Shown: one piece after another, positions 20,119-32,694 of the stretch | How the letters are laid out: every line of letters begins with the position of its first letter | Position numbering within the stretch: the first letter of the stretch is position 1 | NCBI GenBank assembly: GCA_907165275.2 | Contig: OU015652.1 | Location: forward strand, 5,905,001 to 5,969,000 | Direction: 5' to 3' | From: Zygaena filipendulae | Taxonomy: Eukaryota; Arthropoda; Insecta; Lepidoptera; Zygaenidae | DNA: 64,000 nt | Notes under the pieces: model-generated | Databases searched by the model: none | What the model was told of the DNA's origin: nothing | What the model saw: only the letters and a program-made list of their open reading frames with translations | Translations under genes and position numbers: made by a program

Positions 20119-20443
20119 GGGCATGTTGACTAATTTTTATTTTTTAATCCGTCTTGTAGATTATTAAAAATTATTGGACACGTATTTTTTCTTTTTTTAC
20201 GTAATCAAAAAATAACGGTGATATATTGAGTTGAAATTTCGCGTGACGTCACTATTCTGACAGTTTGTATGGCTGTTTTGCGGTTAGTGACGTCACGACC
20301 TTCCCATCCTAAACTTTAATGCGCTTTATCTCTGAATATTTTAATTTATTTAAAAAAGCAAAAAATGCGTGTCTATATTGTTTTTTTATTTTCTAACTGA
20401 CGGACTAATTAGAATTTTGATTTTCAAAAGTAGTCAACATCCC
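20119..20443. mobile_element. TIR element with TGACGTCA sites (about 325 bp)
   Basis: Left end GGGCATGTTGACTAATTTTT and right end the reverse complement of GGGATGTTGACTACTTTTG; ATCCGTC and GACGGA follow inward on each side. It contains two GTGACGTCAC palindromes. A related internal piece (GGTGACGTCATTCTCAG) occurs at about 31668-31720. Confidence 0.7.
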
Positions 20444-20714
20444 TATTTTCAAAATCGGTCAGTTGCATCTTTATAATATTGGTATAGATTACACATGAAC
20501 ACATTGGGAAATATATAGGTACGTATGATTGTTACTAATAATGTAGGTATAGATGGGCAATCCACTCGTTCAAAGCTAGTCTTTTACGGTCTTTTGTGTA
20601 AATGGCGGGCTTTTATCGGGCTTAAAACCAAGCACCCGATCGATTGCCCATTTATATAGTCGTTAAATAATACGAGTATAATATATACACGTAAGTAATA
20701 TTTAAATATATCGA
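20444..20714. other. No feature recognised
   Basis: AT-rich. An inverted word TGGGCAATCC...CGATTGCCCA spans about 20550-20650. Confidence 0.5.
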
Positions 20715-20959
20715 TTTACATCTATATATATCAAATGCTTTGTCCTGAATGACTGAAGGATCAACGCACAGCCTAAACCGCTGATCGTAGAGACCTGAAA
20801 CTTGGAGGGTGTGTTCTTTGTATGACGTAGGCATCCAATACGGAAGGATTTATGAAAATTCAACCCCTAAGGGAATGAAACGGGGTTGCAAAGTTTGTAT
20901 GGAACAATTCCGCGTGAACTTCGAAATTATCGCGGGTGAAACCGCGCGGGACAGCTAGT
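20715..20959 (+). mobile_element. Helitron-like repeat, long subfamily
   Basis: Contains TTTGTCCTGAATGACTGAAG, a GGGGTTGCAAAGTTTGTATG block, terminal hairpin GCGGGTGAAACCGC and ACAGCTAGT. An inverted copy of the same subfamily lies at 21700-21945. Confidence 0.72.
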
Positions 20960-21327
20960 CTATGTATAAAATGTACATTGATCAAAATTTTAAACTATAG
21001 GTACTACTTATACCGTTTGCACATCGTTGCATTCGAAAATTAGCGATGTTATAGGTACGTTTCTTGGAGAAGGTATAGACCTCGAGAATGTGCGTTGTCC
21101 ATCACTGTCCATTTACGTTGCAGGTTACATAAAATCAAGGGCACGATCCATTAAATCAGTAACACAGGCAAATATTTGTCCGTTAATGGAGTCCAACGCG
21201 ATATCAAGTCATTTTGTTGCGGTTACTGAAACTACTGAAAGCTCTATACTTTGGCGGGAGTAGACAAATAAATATATGTATAACAATAGGTCACAAAATT
21301 TAATAAAATGGCGGGTTTTATATCTGA

Positions 21328-21610
21328 ACTAGCTGTGTCCCGCGGTTTCACCCGCGTGAGTTTCGGAATACCTGCAGGAACTAGTTTTTTTCTAAAATAA
21401 AAGTAACCTACGTTACTCCTTATAACACCAGCTATTTACCAGTGAAAGTCCCGTTAAAATCAGTCCAGCCATTTCAGATTAGCCAGAAGAAACAGACAGA
21501 CAAAAGTAAAAAATAAAAATGTTTTACCTACTTTCATATGCATTTAGTGAAAAGCGCTTAATTTGGAATTACAAACAGACACTTAAATTTTATTAATATG
21601 TATTATGTAG
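21328..21610 (-). mobile_element. Helitron-like repeat, second subfamily
   Basis: Plus-strand ACTAGCTGTGTCCCGCGGTT, then TAAAATAAAAGTAACCTACG and TTAATTTGGAATTACAAACA. Shares the whole length with 55968-56265. Confidence 0.7.
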
Positions 21611-21699
21611 GGTATTATATGTATGACGAATGTATGTATGTATAGATATAGATAATTAAGAAATAATTAGGTATATAGAGACAGTATATTATATAAAAG

Positions 21700-21945
21700 A
21701 CTAGCTGTCCCGCGCGGTTTCACCCACGATAATTTCGAAGTTCCAGCGGATTTGTTCCATACAAACTTTGCAACCCCTTTTCATCCCCTCAAGGGTTGAA
21801 TTTTCAAAAATCCTTTTTTATCGGATGCCTAAGTCACACAAAGAACACATCCTCCAAGTTTCAGGTCTCTACAATCAGCGATTTAGGCTGTGCGTTGATC
21901 CGTCAGTCAGTCATTCAGGACAAAGCATTTTATATGTATAGAATA
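21700..21945 (-). mobile_element. Helitron-like repeat, inverted partner of 20715-20959
   Basis: ACTAGCTGTCCCGCGCGGTT and GTTCCATACAAACTTTGCAA, ending in CAGTCATTCAGGACAAAGCA. Confidence 0.72.
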
Positions 21946-22004
21946 GATAATCCTATTTAGCAATACCTAATATACCTAATATCCTTACATGAAACAAAGT
22001 TCTC

Positions 22005-22176
22005 TGCCGCGTCTGTCTGTTTTTCCAAGATAAACTCAAAACTACTGACCGGATTTTCATGCGGTTTTCACCAATAGTTAGAGTAATTTAAGAGGAAGGT
22101 TTGTACGTATGGTTTATTCTGAAATTCCCGTGGGAACTCCGAAATTACCGTGAGTAAACCGCAGAGGACTGCTAGT
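22005..22176 (+). mobile_element. Helitron-like repeat
   Basis: GACCGGATTTTCATGCGG, AAATTCCCGTGGGAACTCC and a terminal GGACTGCTAGT. Confidence 0.65.
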
Positions 22177-23149
22177 ACTTCATAAAAAAAACGGGGAACA
22201 AATACAAACGCCAAGTTATGTAATGCAAGTATACACCAAAACAACAAATGCTATTTTTTATACTTACCACAGCACAAAGATATACCTACCTACCTACAGC
22301 TAGTACCTACCTACCTACCTATGTTTTAATGTTTAAAAACTGTTAAGTACCTACCTCAGGATTTCAATCAATGTGTTATATAACCAATAAAATTCCACTT
22401 TGAAAAGAAAATTTTCCAAAGCAAAATGAAAGATTAAATAAATTTAATAGGTAGGTATTTAATTAAGTTTCGTATCGGTTATTAAATCATATCATAACTA
22501 AATACCCAATTACATAGAATAGGTACACATCTACGAAGTTGTTTAACAAATTAATTAAACTTATTTTTTTCGTGACCTTTTCGAATCGTGTTATTTATTT
22601 ACTGAAGTACCTATAATGTATATAATCTCGAATCAGAACGTCACTTTGATAAAGAAGGGAGGCCGCCCAACGCCCATCGCCTTAAGGGTTAGTTTTGTGG
22701 CAGTTATTACATCCCTCTTAACCCCCTAATCCCCCTTTGCGAAAACTCTACATCAAATGGAGAAAATATTTTTCTGTTTCGCCTACATATAGAGTAACTA
22801 GAATGGGCTTATAAAACTATGTTATTATAATTATATTTTATCCCAATTTGTTATTCCTTACGTTACAGTTTTTTTTTATGTCTAATATCATAATTTAGTA
22901 CAAATTAATAAAGTACAAAAGGCACCGAAAGAGCCTTACTCGGAAAGACTGAATGTATCGTATTACAAATCTAAGGCCTAGGCAACCAACTACTTTTATT
23001 TTATGAAGTTTATTTTATTTTGATTTCAATCTATTGTTAGTAAATTTTACAGTTCATATTTAACTAAAAATTCAATACTCGTACATCGATATAGTATACA
23101 ATATAGATCAATTTTATTATAACCCTAAGTACAAGTTTATATTTAATAC
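22177..23149. other. No gene seen; TACC microsatellite at the left
   Basis: (TACC)n runs at about 22283-22322. The rest is AT-rich and unrecognised. Confidence 0.55.
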
Positions 23150-23335
23150 TGGCTTTTCCGCGCGGTTTCACCCGCGTTAATTTCGGAGTTCCCGCGGGAT
23201 TCCCAGGATAAAAAGTACTCTATGTCCTTTTCTGTATCCCAGACAACGTGTATGCAAGATTTCATGATGATCAGTTAAGTCATTGAAGCGTGAAAGCTTA
23301 ACAAACAAACAAACTCACTTTCGCATTTATTATAT
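23150..23335 (-). mobile_element. Helitron-like repeat
   Basis: CGCGCGGTTTCACCCGCG, GGAGTTCCCGCGGGATTCCC, GATAAAAAGTACTCTATGTCC, AACAAACAAACTCACTTTCG. The terminal CTAGT is mutated (ACTGGCT). Confidence 0.68.
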
Positions 23336-23846
23336 TAGTTAGAATCTATATCCTATGCCTAATGCATAGAAGAAATAATATAGTAATAGTACTGTATAGT
23401 AGACAGTATGTTTATTGGGAGACTGCGCATTTGATTTGTACATGCTGTATTGTTCATTTCTTTTCTTTTTTTTAATGGATAAATAAATTATAATAATGTT
23501 TATCACTGCTTTAATTTTCGCGTTTGTGTAACAACAATATTACAGCTTAGGAAAAAATAAGATTCAGTATCAATTATAGGGGGACTGAGACAGCAGACAC
23601 CCCGATGAGAGATTTATTTAATGAGTCTCGTTAACTGAAACCAAATTTTATGAATAAGTATAAGTATAAAACGATCTCGCCGGTGGATCGGGGGCCGGGG
23701 CTCAGATGTTTGCGGAAAAAGAGACTACATAAAAAATAACGGCAATGCTGGGTCCATGTACTCGTAGCTGGAGATTAAAAAAAAAATCCAAATTATTTAT
23801 TACTAAATAATTTGTTGTTTGCCAATTCAAAGTACAGGTACAGGCT

Positions 23847-24440
23847 ATATGGACGCCGAAAAGCAAAAACATGTTAACCCACAAAATTAAGCTATTGATA
23901 GAGAACGCTTTAATGGGAGTTAGAGAACGTTTTTTAATCTAGACACGCGGCCGCGTGTCAAGCCAAAGTTCAAGCTGACAGAACTGGCGAGCAGCACCGT
24001 GTGTAATATTACACGAACCATTTGGAGCCACTTTTCACCCTCCCATAATTCAAAAACTATTTAACATAAAGATATCAAATTTGGCTCATATATTAAGACT
24101 CGCGAGATAAATATGTGCTCCAAATTTCATAAGCACACCTCATACGGTTATTTAGATATTAATGTCCAAAAATCGTGACTAGCTAAAGATAACTTGAATG
24201 TGAAAACTAGCTAATTTGTATGCTCCTTTGAATATATTTCAGGATTATCTACAGAACTTGGCACCTATTTAGATATCAATTCTTTTATCGGCGAAGTCGA
24301 CAACTAAGCATAAGCTTAATACTGACTTTGGCTTCCACTTTCACATTTATGTTTTTGATGGGATTGTGTTTACCTTATTACATTGCTTAAATACTTACAA
24401 AATGTAGAACGTAAATAAATGTTGATACAAAATAGTTGCT
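23847..24440. mobile_element. TIR MITE copy split by a nested insertion of about 425 bp
   Basis: ACATGTTAACCCACAAAAT and GAGTTAGAGAACGTTTTTTAA match 13790-13850. The match resumes at 24365 with TGTGTTTACCTTATTACATTG. The intervening 23939-24364 is absent from the other copy and starts near an 18-bp perfect palindrome (23942-23959). Confidence 0.7.
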
Positions 24441-25074
24441 TTTGTTGGGGGTTTAGATCATCAATCAATTTTAAGCACTAGAAATAAAATCAGCAGATGA
24501 GTTTTTCATCCTACATAATAGAGAACTATTTCGCAATGTAATTTCACTTTATTACCAACATTGATTTAGCAAAAAAATATTGTCCTATTAATAGCTACAT
24601 GACATAATGCAAGCAAGAGCCGACATGTGCAATCACCGAGGAAGAATGTGCGACAAGTAGGTAGGCTCCATAATTCATTGCTTCTGAGAATATCGTCCCT
24701 GCAGTCGAGACATTGGAATGATCGTTAATACTCGTAATTAAACACAACCTAAAATACATAGAACGTCTTGGAACAAATTATACTCAGTATCTATAACTAC
24801 TTACTGAAAGAATTATTTCAAAATTGTTTATCGGTTCAATTTATTACCTTTGTAGTAGAAAATCCAGCTAGTTTAGATATATAAAGGTGCAACTTTAGAT
24901 GTTGGAATATTTGTGACTTAATCCCGCTTTAATCGCAGAAGAGATAGGTTTCGTAGCACACAGATACTGCAAAGATAGTCATAGGATACAAGTTTCCGAG
25001 AGAATCCTGACATTCATAGGTCAGCTCACAGAGAACATCTAAGGAAATAAATAAGAAAATATATCAATTAATCT
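24441..25074. other. No feature recognised
   Basis: AT-rich intergenic or intronic sequence with no coding or repeat signal I can support. Confidence 0.5.
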
Positions 25075-25490
25075 ATACTTATAATAAAACTGTAGAGAGG
25101 TCAATTCTGTACATTGAATATATATTAAAAATTAATATTGGAGGATGAATGGTGATCGATACTAATGCCAAAAATGAAATCAGTAAATTTTTTTTCTGTC
25201 TGTCTGTATGTGCACGCACGGGTCAAAAACTAACTCCTGGGCAGGTTATAGGCTATATAACATAACGCTAAGACACATAGAAGCTGAGCAGTGACGATAA
25301 ATTTGAAGCAAGTCGGATGAAAATGCGCTTTCGAGCTCTCATCCTCGCATACGTTTACTCAATCACGCAAGAACGACTGAACGGATAAAATTTGGAATGC
25401 ACATTGTCAGGGGAACAGAGAAGGACATAGGGTACTTTTTATCCCGGAATTCCCGCGGGAACTCCGAAATTACAGCAGGGCACAGCTAGT
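25075..25490 (+). mobile_element. Composite Helitron-like repeat
   Basis: The left part (to about 25330) matches the 4104-4417 subfamily (ATCTATACTTATAATAAAAC, TCTGTCTGTCTGT). The right part is the standard 3' half (CCCGGAATTCCCGCGGGAAC, CACAGCTAGT at the end). It appears to be two copies fused. Confidence 0.65.
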
Positions 25491-28265
25491 TTTCTGAATA
25501 TTTTAAACTGTAGCAAATAATTTTTGTTTACAACTTACGCTATTAAATAGCATGGAAATGTTGGATACGTTACAGAATAAGATCAAAGTAAAAGCGAAGA
25601 TACTGTTGAAATATTCTGCCGCCATATAACCTACCTAGAACTTCAAAAGCATTAAATTATACCACAAAGCCATCGTCGAAACATAAACAGCAACAACTGT
25701 TTGAATATACTGAAATTGATGTCTGCATCGCAAACCCAAACATATTTAGCGAAGTCATACTTTTAATGGTACCTATATTTGATCGTATAACAAACACTAG
25801 ATAAATAAAGAAAATATAACACGAAATTCGTCTCAATAATGGTGGCTGCGCAATAGAATTATGCGCCGTAAAATGTAAAATAAATAATTATTATCACTGC
25901 CGTCAGGTATACTCAATGAGTAGACGTCAACCTCTTGTGACTCTCGCACTCGACTCGAGAGCACTTCTATGAAAAGCTCGTACGCGCAATATTCTTCCAC
26001 CAAGGTGATTTATATGTACGTACAACTTCAATAACTCCTGGTGGTATTATATTATCTGTGCTCGTGGGTAGAGTCGCGAAAACTACCTAAAACATTCTCA
26101 TTTCATATATTTTTTTATGAAATAAAAATATAAATAATGTGAACCAACATCTTTGTGATCTTTCGGAATTCTTCAAAGTCCTTGCGGATTGCACATATTA
26201 ATTTTTAAAAGCTTTTAAAACTTACAATAATTAATTTTTAAAACTTACAATATGTGAGTTTGTTAAACTATGTTTGTACGGGTGGAATCTTTCAACTCAA
26301 TTTTGAAGCAGATATCTTCAATCGATTAAGCTGAAATTTTTTATAGGTACACGCAAATGCATAGTTTATTCTTTTAAGCGCACTTGAATAAAAGCTTGTT
26401 TTATAAAAAAGTTTTTTTAAAGTTTTCTCTATCGAGACTTATAATTAGTATACTTATTTACACGATTACTTTTATAGAGATGGGAGTGGCGTGAGAGTTG
26501 ACACTGGAAAAGCGAGCTAGTAGGTATAGCGCGAGCTTTTGCATTGTTGTCATTATGCGTGGGCTCAGGTCCATCGCACGGCGCAGACACTTATCCGTAC
26601 GCATAACGGTAGATATTTGTCGTTTGTTTGATCAGTGTTTCATACATATAAACACGCTTATAATCACAAACTTTAGTCGGCGTTTGTTGCATTTGCTTGC
26701 ATCGTTTTTATTACTACAGGTACTTATATTCTTACTGTGGTAGGTGGATTTTTTAACTTTTGAGTACTATTACCGATACTTATAAATTTCCTATAACTGA
26801 TGGAAAAAGTCCAATCCACTTAATTTGTAGCCATAATATAAGTTTCTAGTAGATTAAATAACAAAAAAAAAACACACTCGACTGGCATTATTTATTTGTG
26901 GTAATACTTCTTTGGTTACAGTAGGAAAAATAAATTGTTACGTTAAGGTCACTCATAAGATTTTCGTGATGATATAGGTTTGAAGCATAATATTAGTGAT
27001 CACTTGGTAATCGTCGGTTCAAACCACAAAGTTTCTTTAAGAATTTTTTGTTGTTTTTCTTTCTACGTTTCACTTTTCGCGCGTGTAGCACTAATACACG
27101 CATATCTACATTTAAATTATTTGAACAGATAATAGTGGTGGTTCAACTGACACAAAGTTTTATATTGACACGACTTCATAAGTGAGCTTTGTTACAGGTT
27201 ACGTCAAACTGTGATAAAACTTAAAATTGTAACGAGTAAAGAATTGCAAATATTAATTACTCAGTGTCATCTAACCACTCGCCAGTGGTTAGATGACAAG
27301 GGTTATGTATTGTTGACGACACGACAGGGTCAACTGTCAGCGTCACTGCAGCATCCTTCCTGAGTGTTCGTGGTGTTGTGGAGTTTGACGATACAACTTA
27401 TAGCGCCAATCTAAATGTAAATGCAACGGAGTGAGACGGCCGCGGCCCCTTCATCTTTGTGCTCTCATCTCAGATTTATCCTTCATTTGTCGCGTTGTGA
27501 ATAAAGATTTGTAAATGGCTTATTTTCTTTGTTAAATAAAGTTTGGGGTGACTATACGGTCTGTGCAAATATCTACAAAAAATCTCATCTCTTGAAAATG
27601 GTTTGTTATAAAAGAGGTACCTTATTTCATACTAAGTAAAAAACGTACGTAATTTATTATTTCACAAAAATGTCTTATTAAAACTATTCGATAATAATTT
27701 AAACTCATTACAAATAGCGTGCCAACACATAGTTAATATGTTAATTCTGATTCGTTTGTTACGTGATCTAAGATATATTTATAGTTTCTTTGAATCCATA
27801 AAATAAGCATATACTTAGGTACTTTAAAGCATTTATATATAAAGAGTAAAATTATTTAGAAACCCTCTGAAAGGTATTCCATAGTGTTAAGATATAAAAC
27901 TTGAATGCGTATAACGAGGTCCCAGGTCGTAAAGAACGGGAAATAGGATTGAGGGATAAGAAGCTATCGCCTATCGGCTACCACAGGACCTTTGTTAAAG
28001 GAAAATGTAAATTATAGGAGCCAGAGTAGCACCTCGGCGGGGTATAGGGGCGCCGAGCGCATCGAAAGTTCGATCACTATAAATTTTGTGTGACAAAGCA
28101 ATTTGGTTTCTGCCGAATATCTGGCGGTTGACATTACGTGCAGCATCGGACGTTGCGATACGAAATTTTAAACAAAAAATATGGTTTTACTGAGAAGTCT
28201 TTAGGTAGATAGGTACTCCGAATACAGTGGTAATTATATTGTTATATAATATAGCGAATTTGAAT
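25491..28265. other. No gene supported
   Basis: 2.8 kb, AT-rich. It holds a perfect hairpin at 27266-27297 and a G+C-richer patch at 27420-27480. Short open frames near 26.5 kb have no family support. Confidence 0.5.
27266..27297. repeat. Perfect 14-bp inverted repeat, 4-nt loop
   Basis: GTCATCTAACCACT, loop CGCC, then its exact reverse complement. Confidence 0.9.
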
Positions 28266-28375
28266 ACTAGCTGTTCCCCAAGGTTTATCCACATGAATTT
28301 CGGAGTTCCCATAAGAGAATTCTGGGATAAAACTATGTTCTTCTCCGTGTCCTATATACTCTGAGAGTGAGAGTG
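28266..28375 (-). mobile_element. Helitron-like repeat, truncated
   Basis: ACTAGCTGTTCCCCAAGG, ATTTCGGAGTTCCCATAAG, GGATAAAACTATGTTCTTC. Confidence 0.6.
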
Positions 28376-29529
28376 AGAAAAAATACCGGTACCGATTTCA
28401 AAGACTCAACAAAACTCATTAATGCCCATGAGGTTCCTTTTTTATTTCTATCATATTTCTGCAGGTAGGTACCTAACTATAGGCACGATTGTATGATCGT
28501 CGCGCGGAGTAGTCTAAGAGACATAGACTATTTGCATCGCAATCGGTTTACGGAACGCAAAATATACGTCAATTTGAAACTTTAAAACTTATAGTTGAGT
28601 TGGAGATGCTAGTGACACTCTGCTGCTCCTATACAAGTAGATAAGTATTAAGTGGACGTAGTTGCGTGCATCAGCTTGTTGTGAATAAATAAGAACATTA
28701 AAATCGTTAAAGTATTTCACAAGATTGTTTATTCGGTCACCGTTATTACAGTCGTGAGCGATTGTGGTTATTTATAATGTGACGTCACGCTGCGTACGCG
28801 CCACAGAAGCCAGCGGGACGTCTCACTGAACCACACGCGGCACCGGAGCAGGTTGTATTCGGATTTCGAACTCAACTTTGAATAATTCTGATTACACCCA
28901 TCACTAATACAATTCTTCAATGCCCGTACCAAATCAATAGTGCTTCAACTATATCACAATGTGCATTATAACACGTTTATTACCATTTATTTATTCTATT
29001 TATTTATTATAGAACTTAGTAGACCTAACTACAGGCAAATAATCAATAATGTATATAGAACTTATATTTTCTTCGTGTATACCTACCTACTTGTGATCTA
29101 GATTGTTTACAGTGATACGGACGATGAGTTTAAACTGCTGTTTATTTGAACCGTGGTTCATTGATCTGCTATAATGTTTTAACGTATCGTGTGTTACCTA
29201 GTATTTTTGTGCGTTCGACGGATACCTACATCGGTTAATGGATCGAATTGAATCCTCATTTCATGCTAACGAATTTCAGCTAACACTAAAATTGAAATCA
29301 AGAGGTTCACATATATCTCGGATTAACACTGCGGTGAATTATTATTATCACACCTGTAAAATTATTATAATCTGATCACAACGAGCTAAGCTCGGTTGCT
29401 GGAATGTTTTTCTATTTAATACATTAAATTGAAAAAAAATGTTGGTATTTTGACACACTTTAATATGTGTAATCCAACAAATATTATAATTAAATATCTT
29501 TCATGAACACTACCAACAAGCTTATACAA
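28376..29529. other. No gene seen; CRE-type site
   Basis: A perfect GTGACGTCAC palindrome at 28780-28789 heads a GC-rich patch to about 28860. This could be regulatory, but nothing ties it to a transcript. Confidence 0.4.
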
Positions 29530-29724
29530 TCCTTACTAGTATTATAAATTCGAAAGTGAGTTTGTTTGTTTGTTTATTTCTTTGTTTGTTTGTTACGCTT
29601 TTACGCCTCAATGGCTCAACGGAACATCATGAAATTTTGTATACACGTTGTGGGGTACAGAGAAGGACATAGGGTACTTTTTATTCCGGAATCACCGCTG
29701 GTAAAACCGCGGGTAACAGCTAGT
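29530..29724 (+). mobile_element. Helitron-like repeat, near full length
   Basis: TCCTTACTAGTATTATAAAT start, GTTTGTTTGTTTG, GAGAAGGACATAGGGTAC, GTAAAACCGCGGGTAACAGC and a TAGT end. The CCCGCGGG core is deleted. Confidence 0.7.
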
Positions 29725-30457
29725 GTACCAATAAAGGTGTCCGACGCAGATAGATACCGGAGATTCGGACGTTGAGTATCCAAAGAGCGTCATCAAAATA
29801 TCGATAATGACAAAGGCCCGAACCCGTTTATAGAACCCGAGAATGGTTCAACGCGTTATTCATTTTAAATCCTTCGGATTTAATAACAATGTGAAAATCC
29901 CTAGAAAATCACCCTCCGCCATCCCGTGCCGCACAACTCGTTACGCAGGGACTCCATGTGAAAATGTGTGAAATCGATTTGGCTCCTTATTCCTTTATGT
30001 AGGTAGATAATACGTAGGTAATTCGATTTGGTTTCATTCGATTGGAGTGGAAAAATACTTATTCTTTTTTTAATTCGTACTGAACTTCTTAATAAAATAA
30101 GTAGATAGTATACATATAATGTGGCGGCCGGCGGGCATAATATTAGTGTTTACTAGTAGTACTCTGGTATTCATTTTCATTCCTAAGATGCAATATTTCT
30201 CCATAAAAAAGTCTTCCATCAGTGAGATGGATAGGTACATTACGCGCATTCGTCTTATTGTCATCGTGAACCTAGCTCTCCCCTGCTCTACATATGCATG
30301 GTGGGTCTCGAATCCGGATGCATTTCTTTGCTTTTAGACATATTACTAGCGAGAGAACTTTTCTCAGTAGATTTTTTGCTTTTAAAACGGTAGCCATTTA
30401 ATTTTATTTATTTTATTTTACTATCTCCCATTCATTTATTTTTTTACTTATTATTAT
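29725..30457. other. No feature recognised
   Basis: No coding or repeat signal I can support. A 72-residue open frame at 30119-30337 has a hydrophobic start but no other support. Confidence 0.4.
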
Positions 30458-30530
30458 TGGTATTTATTATCCCAAAATTTGTGCGGGAACTCCGAAATCA
30501 CCGCACGTGAAACCGCGGGGGAAAGCTAGT
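30458..30530 (+). mobile_element. Helitron-like 3' terminus
   Basis: GCGGGAACTCCGAAATCACC, hairpin GCACGTGAAACCGCGGGGG and AGCTAGT at the end. Confidence 0.62.
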
Positions 30531-30597
30531 AATTAATATAATGAATGCTTCCCAATTTCGGAATAAACTCAAATGTTCATCACATAAATGATTGTCC

Positions 30598-30660
30598 TGA
30601 TGCCGGGATCGAACTTGCAACACTTTGGCATACAGCGGTCAGGATCGCTAATCAAATAAT
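30598..30660 (-). mobile_element. tRNA-derived SINE head fragment (minus strand)
   Basis: On the minus strand, GCAAGTTCGATCCCGGCATC is B-box-like; the left part is degraded. Confidence 0.4.
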
Positions 30661-31419
30661 CATAATAGGTACTTAGCAGGAAATATTTGCAATTCCTAAA
30701 TACTAATCCTAATAAACCTACGCATAATATAACCGCTGAGGCGCGCATTTTTGTACTATAGGAACTGTTTTAAATAGAATATTATCATTTAATAGCATTA
30801 TTTTTGTTTAGTTAAAATATACTGTCTTCTTTTTATGAATATCATATAATTTAATTCCTCCTTTTACAGCGACAAAGTGCTTTTATATTATGTTTTAAGT
30901 GATTTATTCAAGTTCCAGTTACCTTACACAGTACCTACGAGTATATAGGTACACTTTACTAACATAATATATTAGCTTGTTCATGATAATGATGATCATT
31001 TGTTACTCTCTTTCAGACAACACAATTGTGTATATCTTAAAAAAAGAACTACTTATGTAGTTTGTTGTCAATTTATGGAACAATGATTCGTAAAAGATTT
31101 TATCTTACACCGATACAAAGTGCAAGTAACTATGTAGGTAAATCCCACTGCAATTCTCGATAGCGCGGGCAGCAAGTAGTATAGGTTACTTAATTGAGTG
31201 TGCATTAGACATGCCAAAGGTATCGGGAACACCGTTTCACTGTTCCCAGATCTAGCTCGGAGAAATTTGGATCCAAATTAGTACTTACTTAAGTAGGTAC
31301 GTTTCGGATTTCGCCATCCACGCCCAGTTGAAAAATTCCCTGTACGTTACCAAACATAAGAAAACAGTCACCGACACCGACTCTGACTGAACAGGAAATT
31401 TCGAATTACTTATGAACTT
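30661..31419. other. No feature recognised
   Basis: AT-rich with scattered TAGGTAC words. Confidence 0.5.
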
Positions 31420-31558
31420 ACTCTCGAATTACTTGACTTATGAAGCTGAAATTTGGCAGATAAGTAGTTTATGTAGAGTGGAAGTCAGATAAGGAGTTTA
31501 CGGAGTTTTCTCGAGAACTCTCAAATTAATGCGGTTGAAACCGCAGGGAACAGCTAGT
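31420..31558 (+). mobile_element. Helitron-like repeat, degraded
   Basis: TGAAGCTGAAATTTGGCAG, then GCGGTTGAAACCGCAGGG and ACAGCTAGT. The stem keeps GCGGTT/ACCGC pairing. Confidence 0.6.
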
Positions 31559-32183
31559 TATCTTAAAGCTTTTCGAGTCGCACGTCACAGCAAAGCTGAA
31601 TCCCGAATGAAGTCCATTTTACGTTGGCGAACACACTCATCCGCTATTTTTTAATGTCTTAATGTTTGGTGACGTCATTCTCAGTTTTGACAGTAAGGTA
31701 AAAAGTATAGGAACTTTAAAACGCACGATTTAATATCCTTTTTCTTTTTCTTGTTTTATTTAGGTAAGTAGGTAAAAGCGGACGGGGAAAAAAATTCGTG
31801 CAAATGCCCCATTACGTAATCTCAAGTAGGTAGGTACTTACTTACATATCTAGAAGTCGCGAAGAATTTTTTATTCAACTCGGTTTATTATTCGCACCGG
31901 TAATAATCCGGAGTGTGCGTAGTACTCGGCCAATTAACGGCATCTATGGCTTCGATTACTTCTACGTAGGTATATGACGACGACATATTATATAAAATAG
32001 GTACCTAGGTACGTAGTTCACCCGTTGCCGCGTTGTCGCGAAAAGAAAACGCCGCTGCATTAGCAATTACCCCGACGCGACGTGCTAGATTTGGTTCGGT
32101 TTAAACTGTGGCCACGACTAAGTCAAATGGTAGGTAATAGGTATCAATTTCCAATATGCATCGAGCACCCACCACGTATTCTC

Positions 32184-32186
32184 TAT

Positions 32187-32229
<43 letters not shown>
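32184..32229. repeat. (TTTA)n microsatellite
   Basis: About eleven TTTA units. Confidence 0.95.
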
Positions 32230-32230
<1 letters not shown>

Positions 32231-32660
32231 AAGTTACACCAACATAGTATCTCTGGTATTATACAAATTGCAGGACGGTTGTAAATATTATTCCCTTAAG
32301 GCGTAGTATCACTAAAATTTTGCAATTTGCTTTAATAATGAATGTAGATATAGTTAATAAGTCTGATCATTGTTTAGTAAAAAATCAAAACTTCAGGTTT
32401 ACGAGGGTCTTACTAGGATTTATTGCGAGGAACCATTGTCAGCCGACGTCAGTAAAGGTTTGACGAAGGAGGTTAAGTCGGTTAGGAAACTAATCGCCGC
32501 GCAAGCGGAGGGATCTAAAGAGCCAATCGTTTCGTGTCTTTCGACCGGCAACACTGTAGTCAAACAGTTCTAAGCTTATAGAGCCTAGGCCCTAGTTAGA
32601 TTGCAAACCATGAAAGACTAAGAAAAGTTAGCAACTATTGATTGAGTATACAAGTACTAT

Positions 32661-32694
32661 AAAAAACCGTTATGTAGGTACATAACGGTTTTTT
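32661..32694. repeat. Perfect 15-bp inverted repeat, 4-nt loop
   Basis: AAAAAACCGTTATGT, loop AGGT, then its exact reverse complement ending in T6. It looks like a hairpin terminator, but that reading is not meaningful in an animal genome. Confidence 0.9.

Noticed and set aside
26498..26743. Possible signal-peptide exon for TMEM132 on the minus strand (MTTMQKLALYLLARFSS near 26.5 kb)
   Set aside because: The hydrophobic start is attractive, but I found no donor leaving the phase-1 end that the first visible exon needs.
32370..32573. Small protein gene of 67 codons
   Set aside because: No conserved domain, splice partner or repeat support; compatible with chance or a decayed element.
32661..32694. 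Rho-independent terminator
   Set aside because: This is animal nuclear DNA, so a bacterial terminator reading is not justified.
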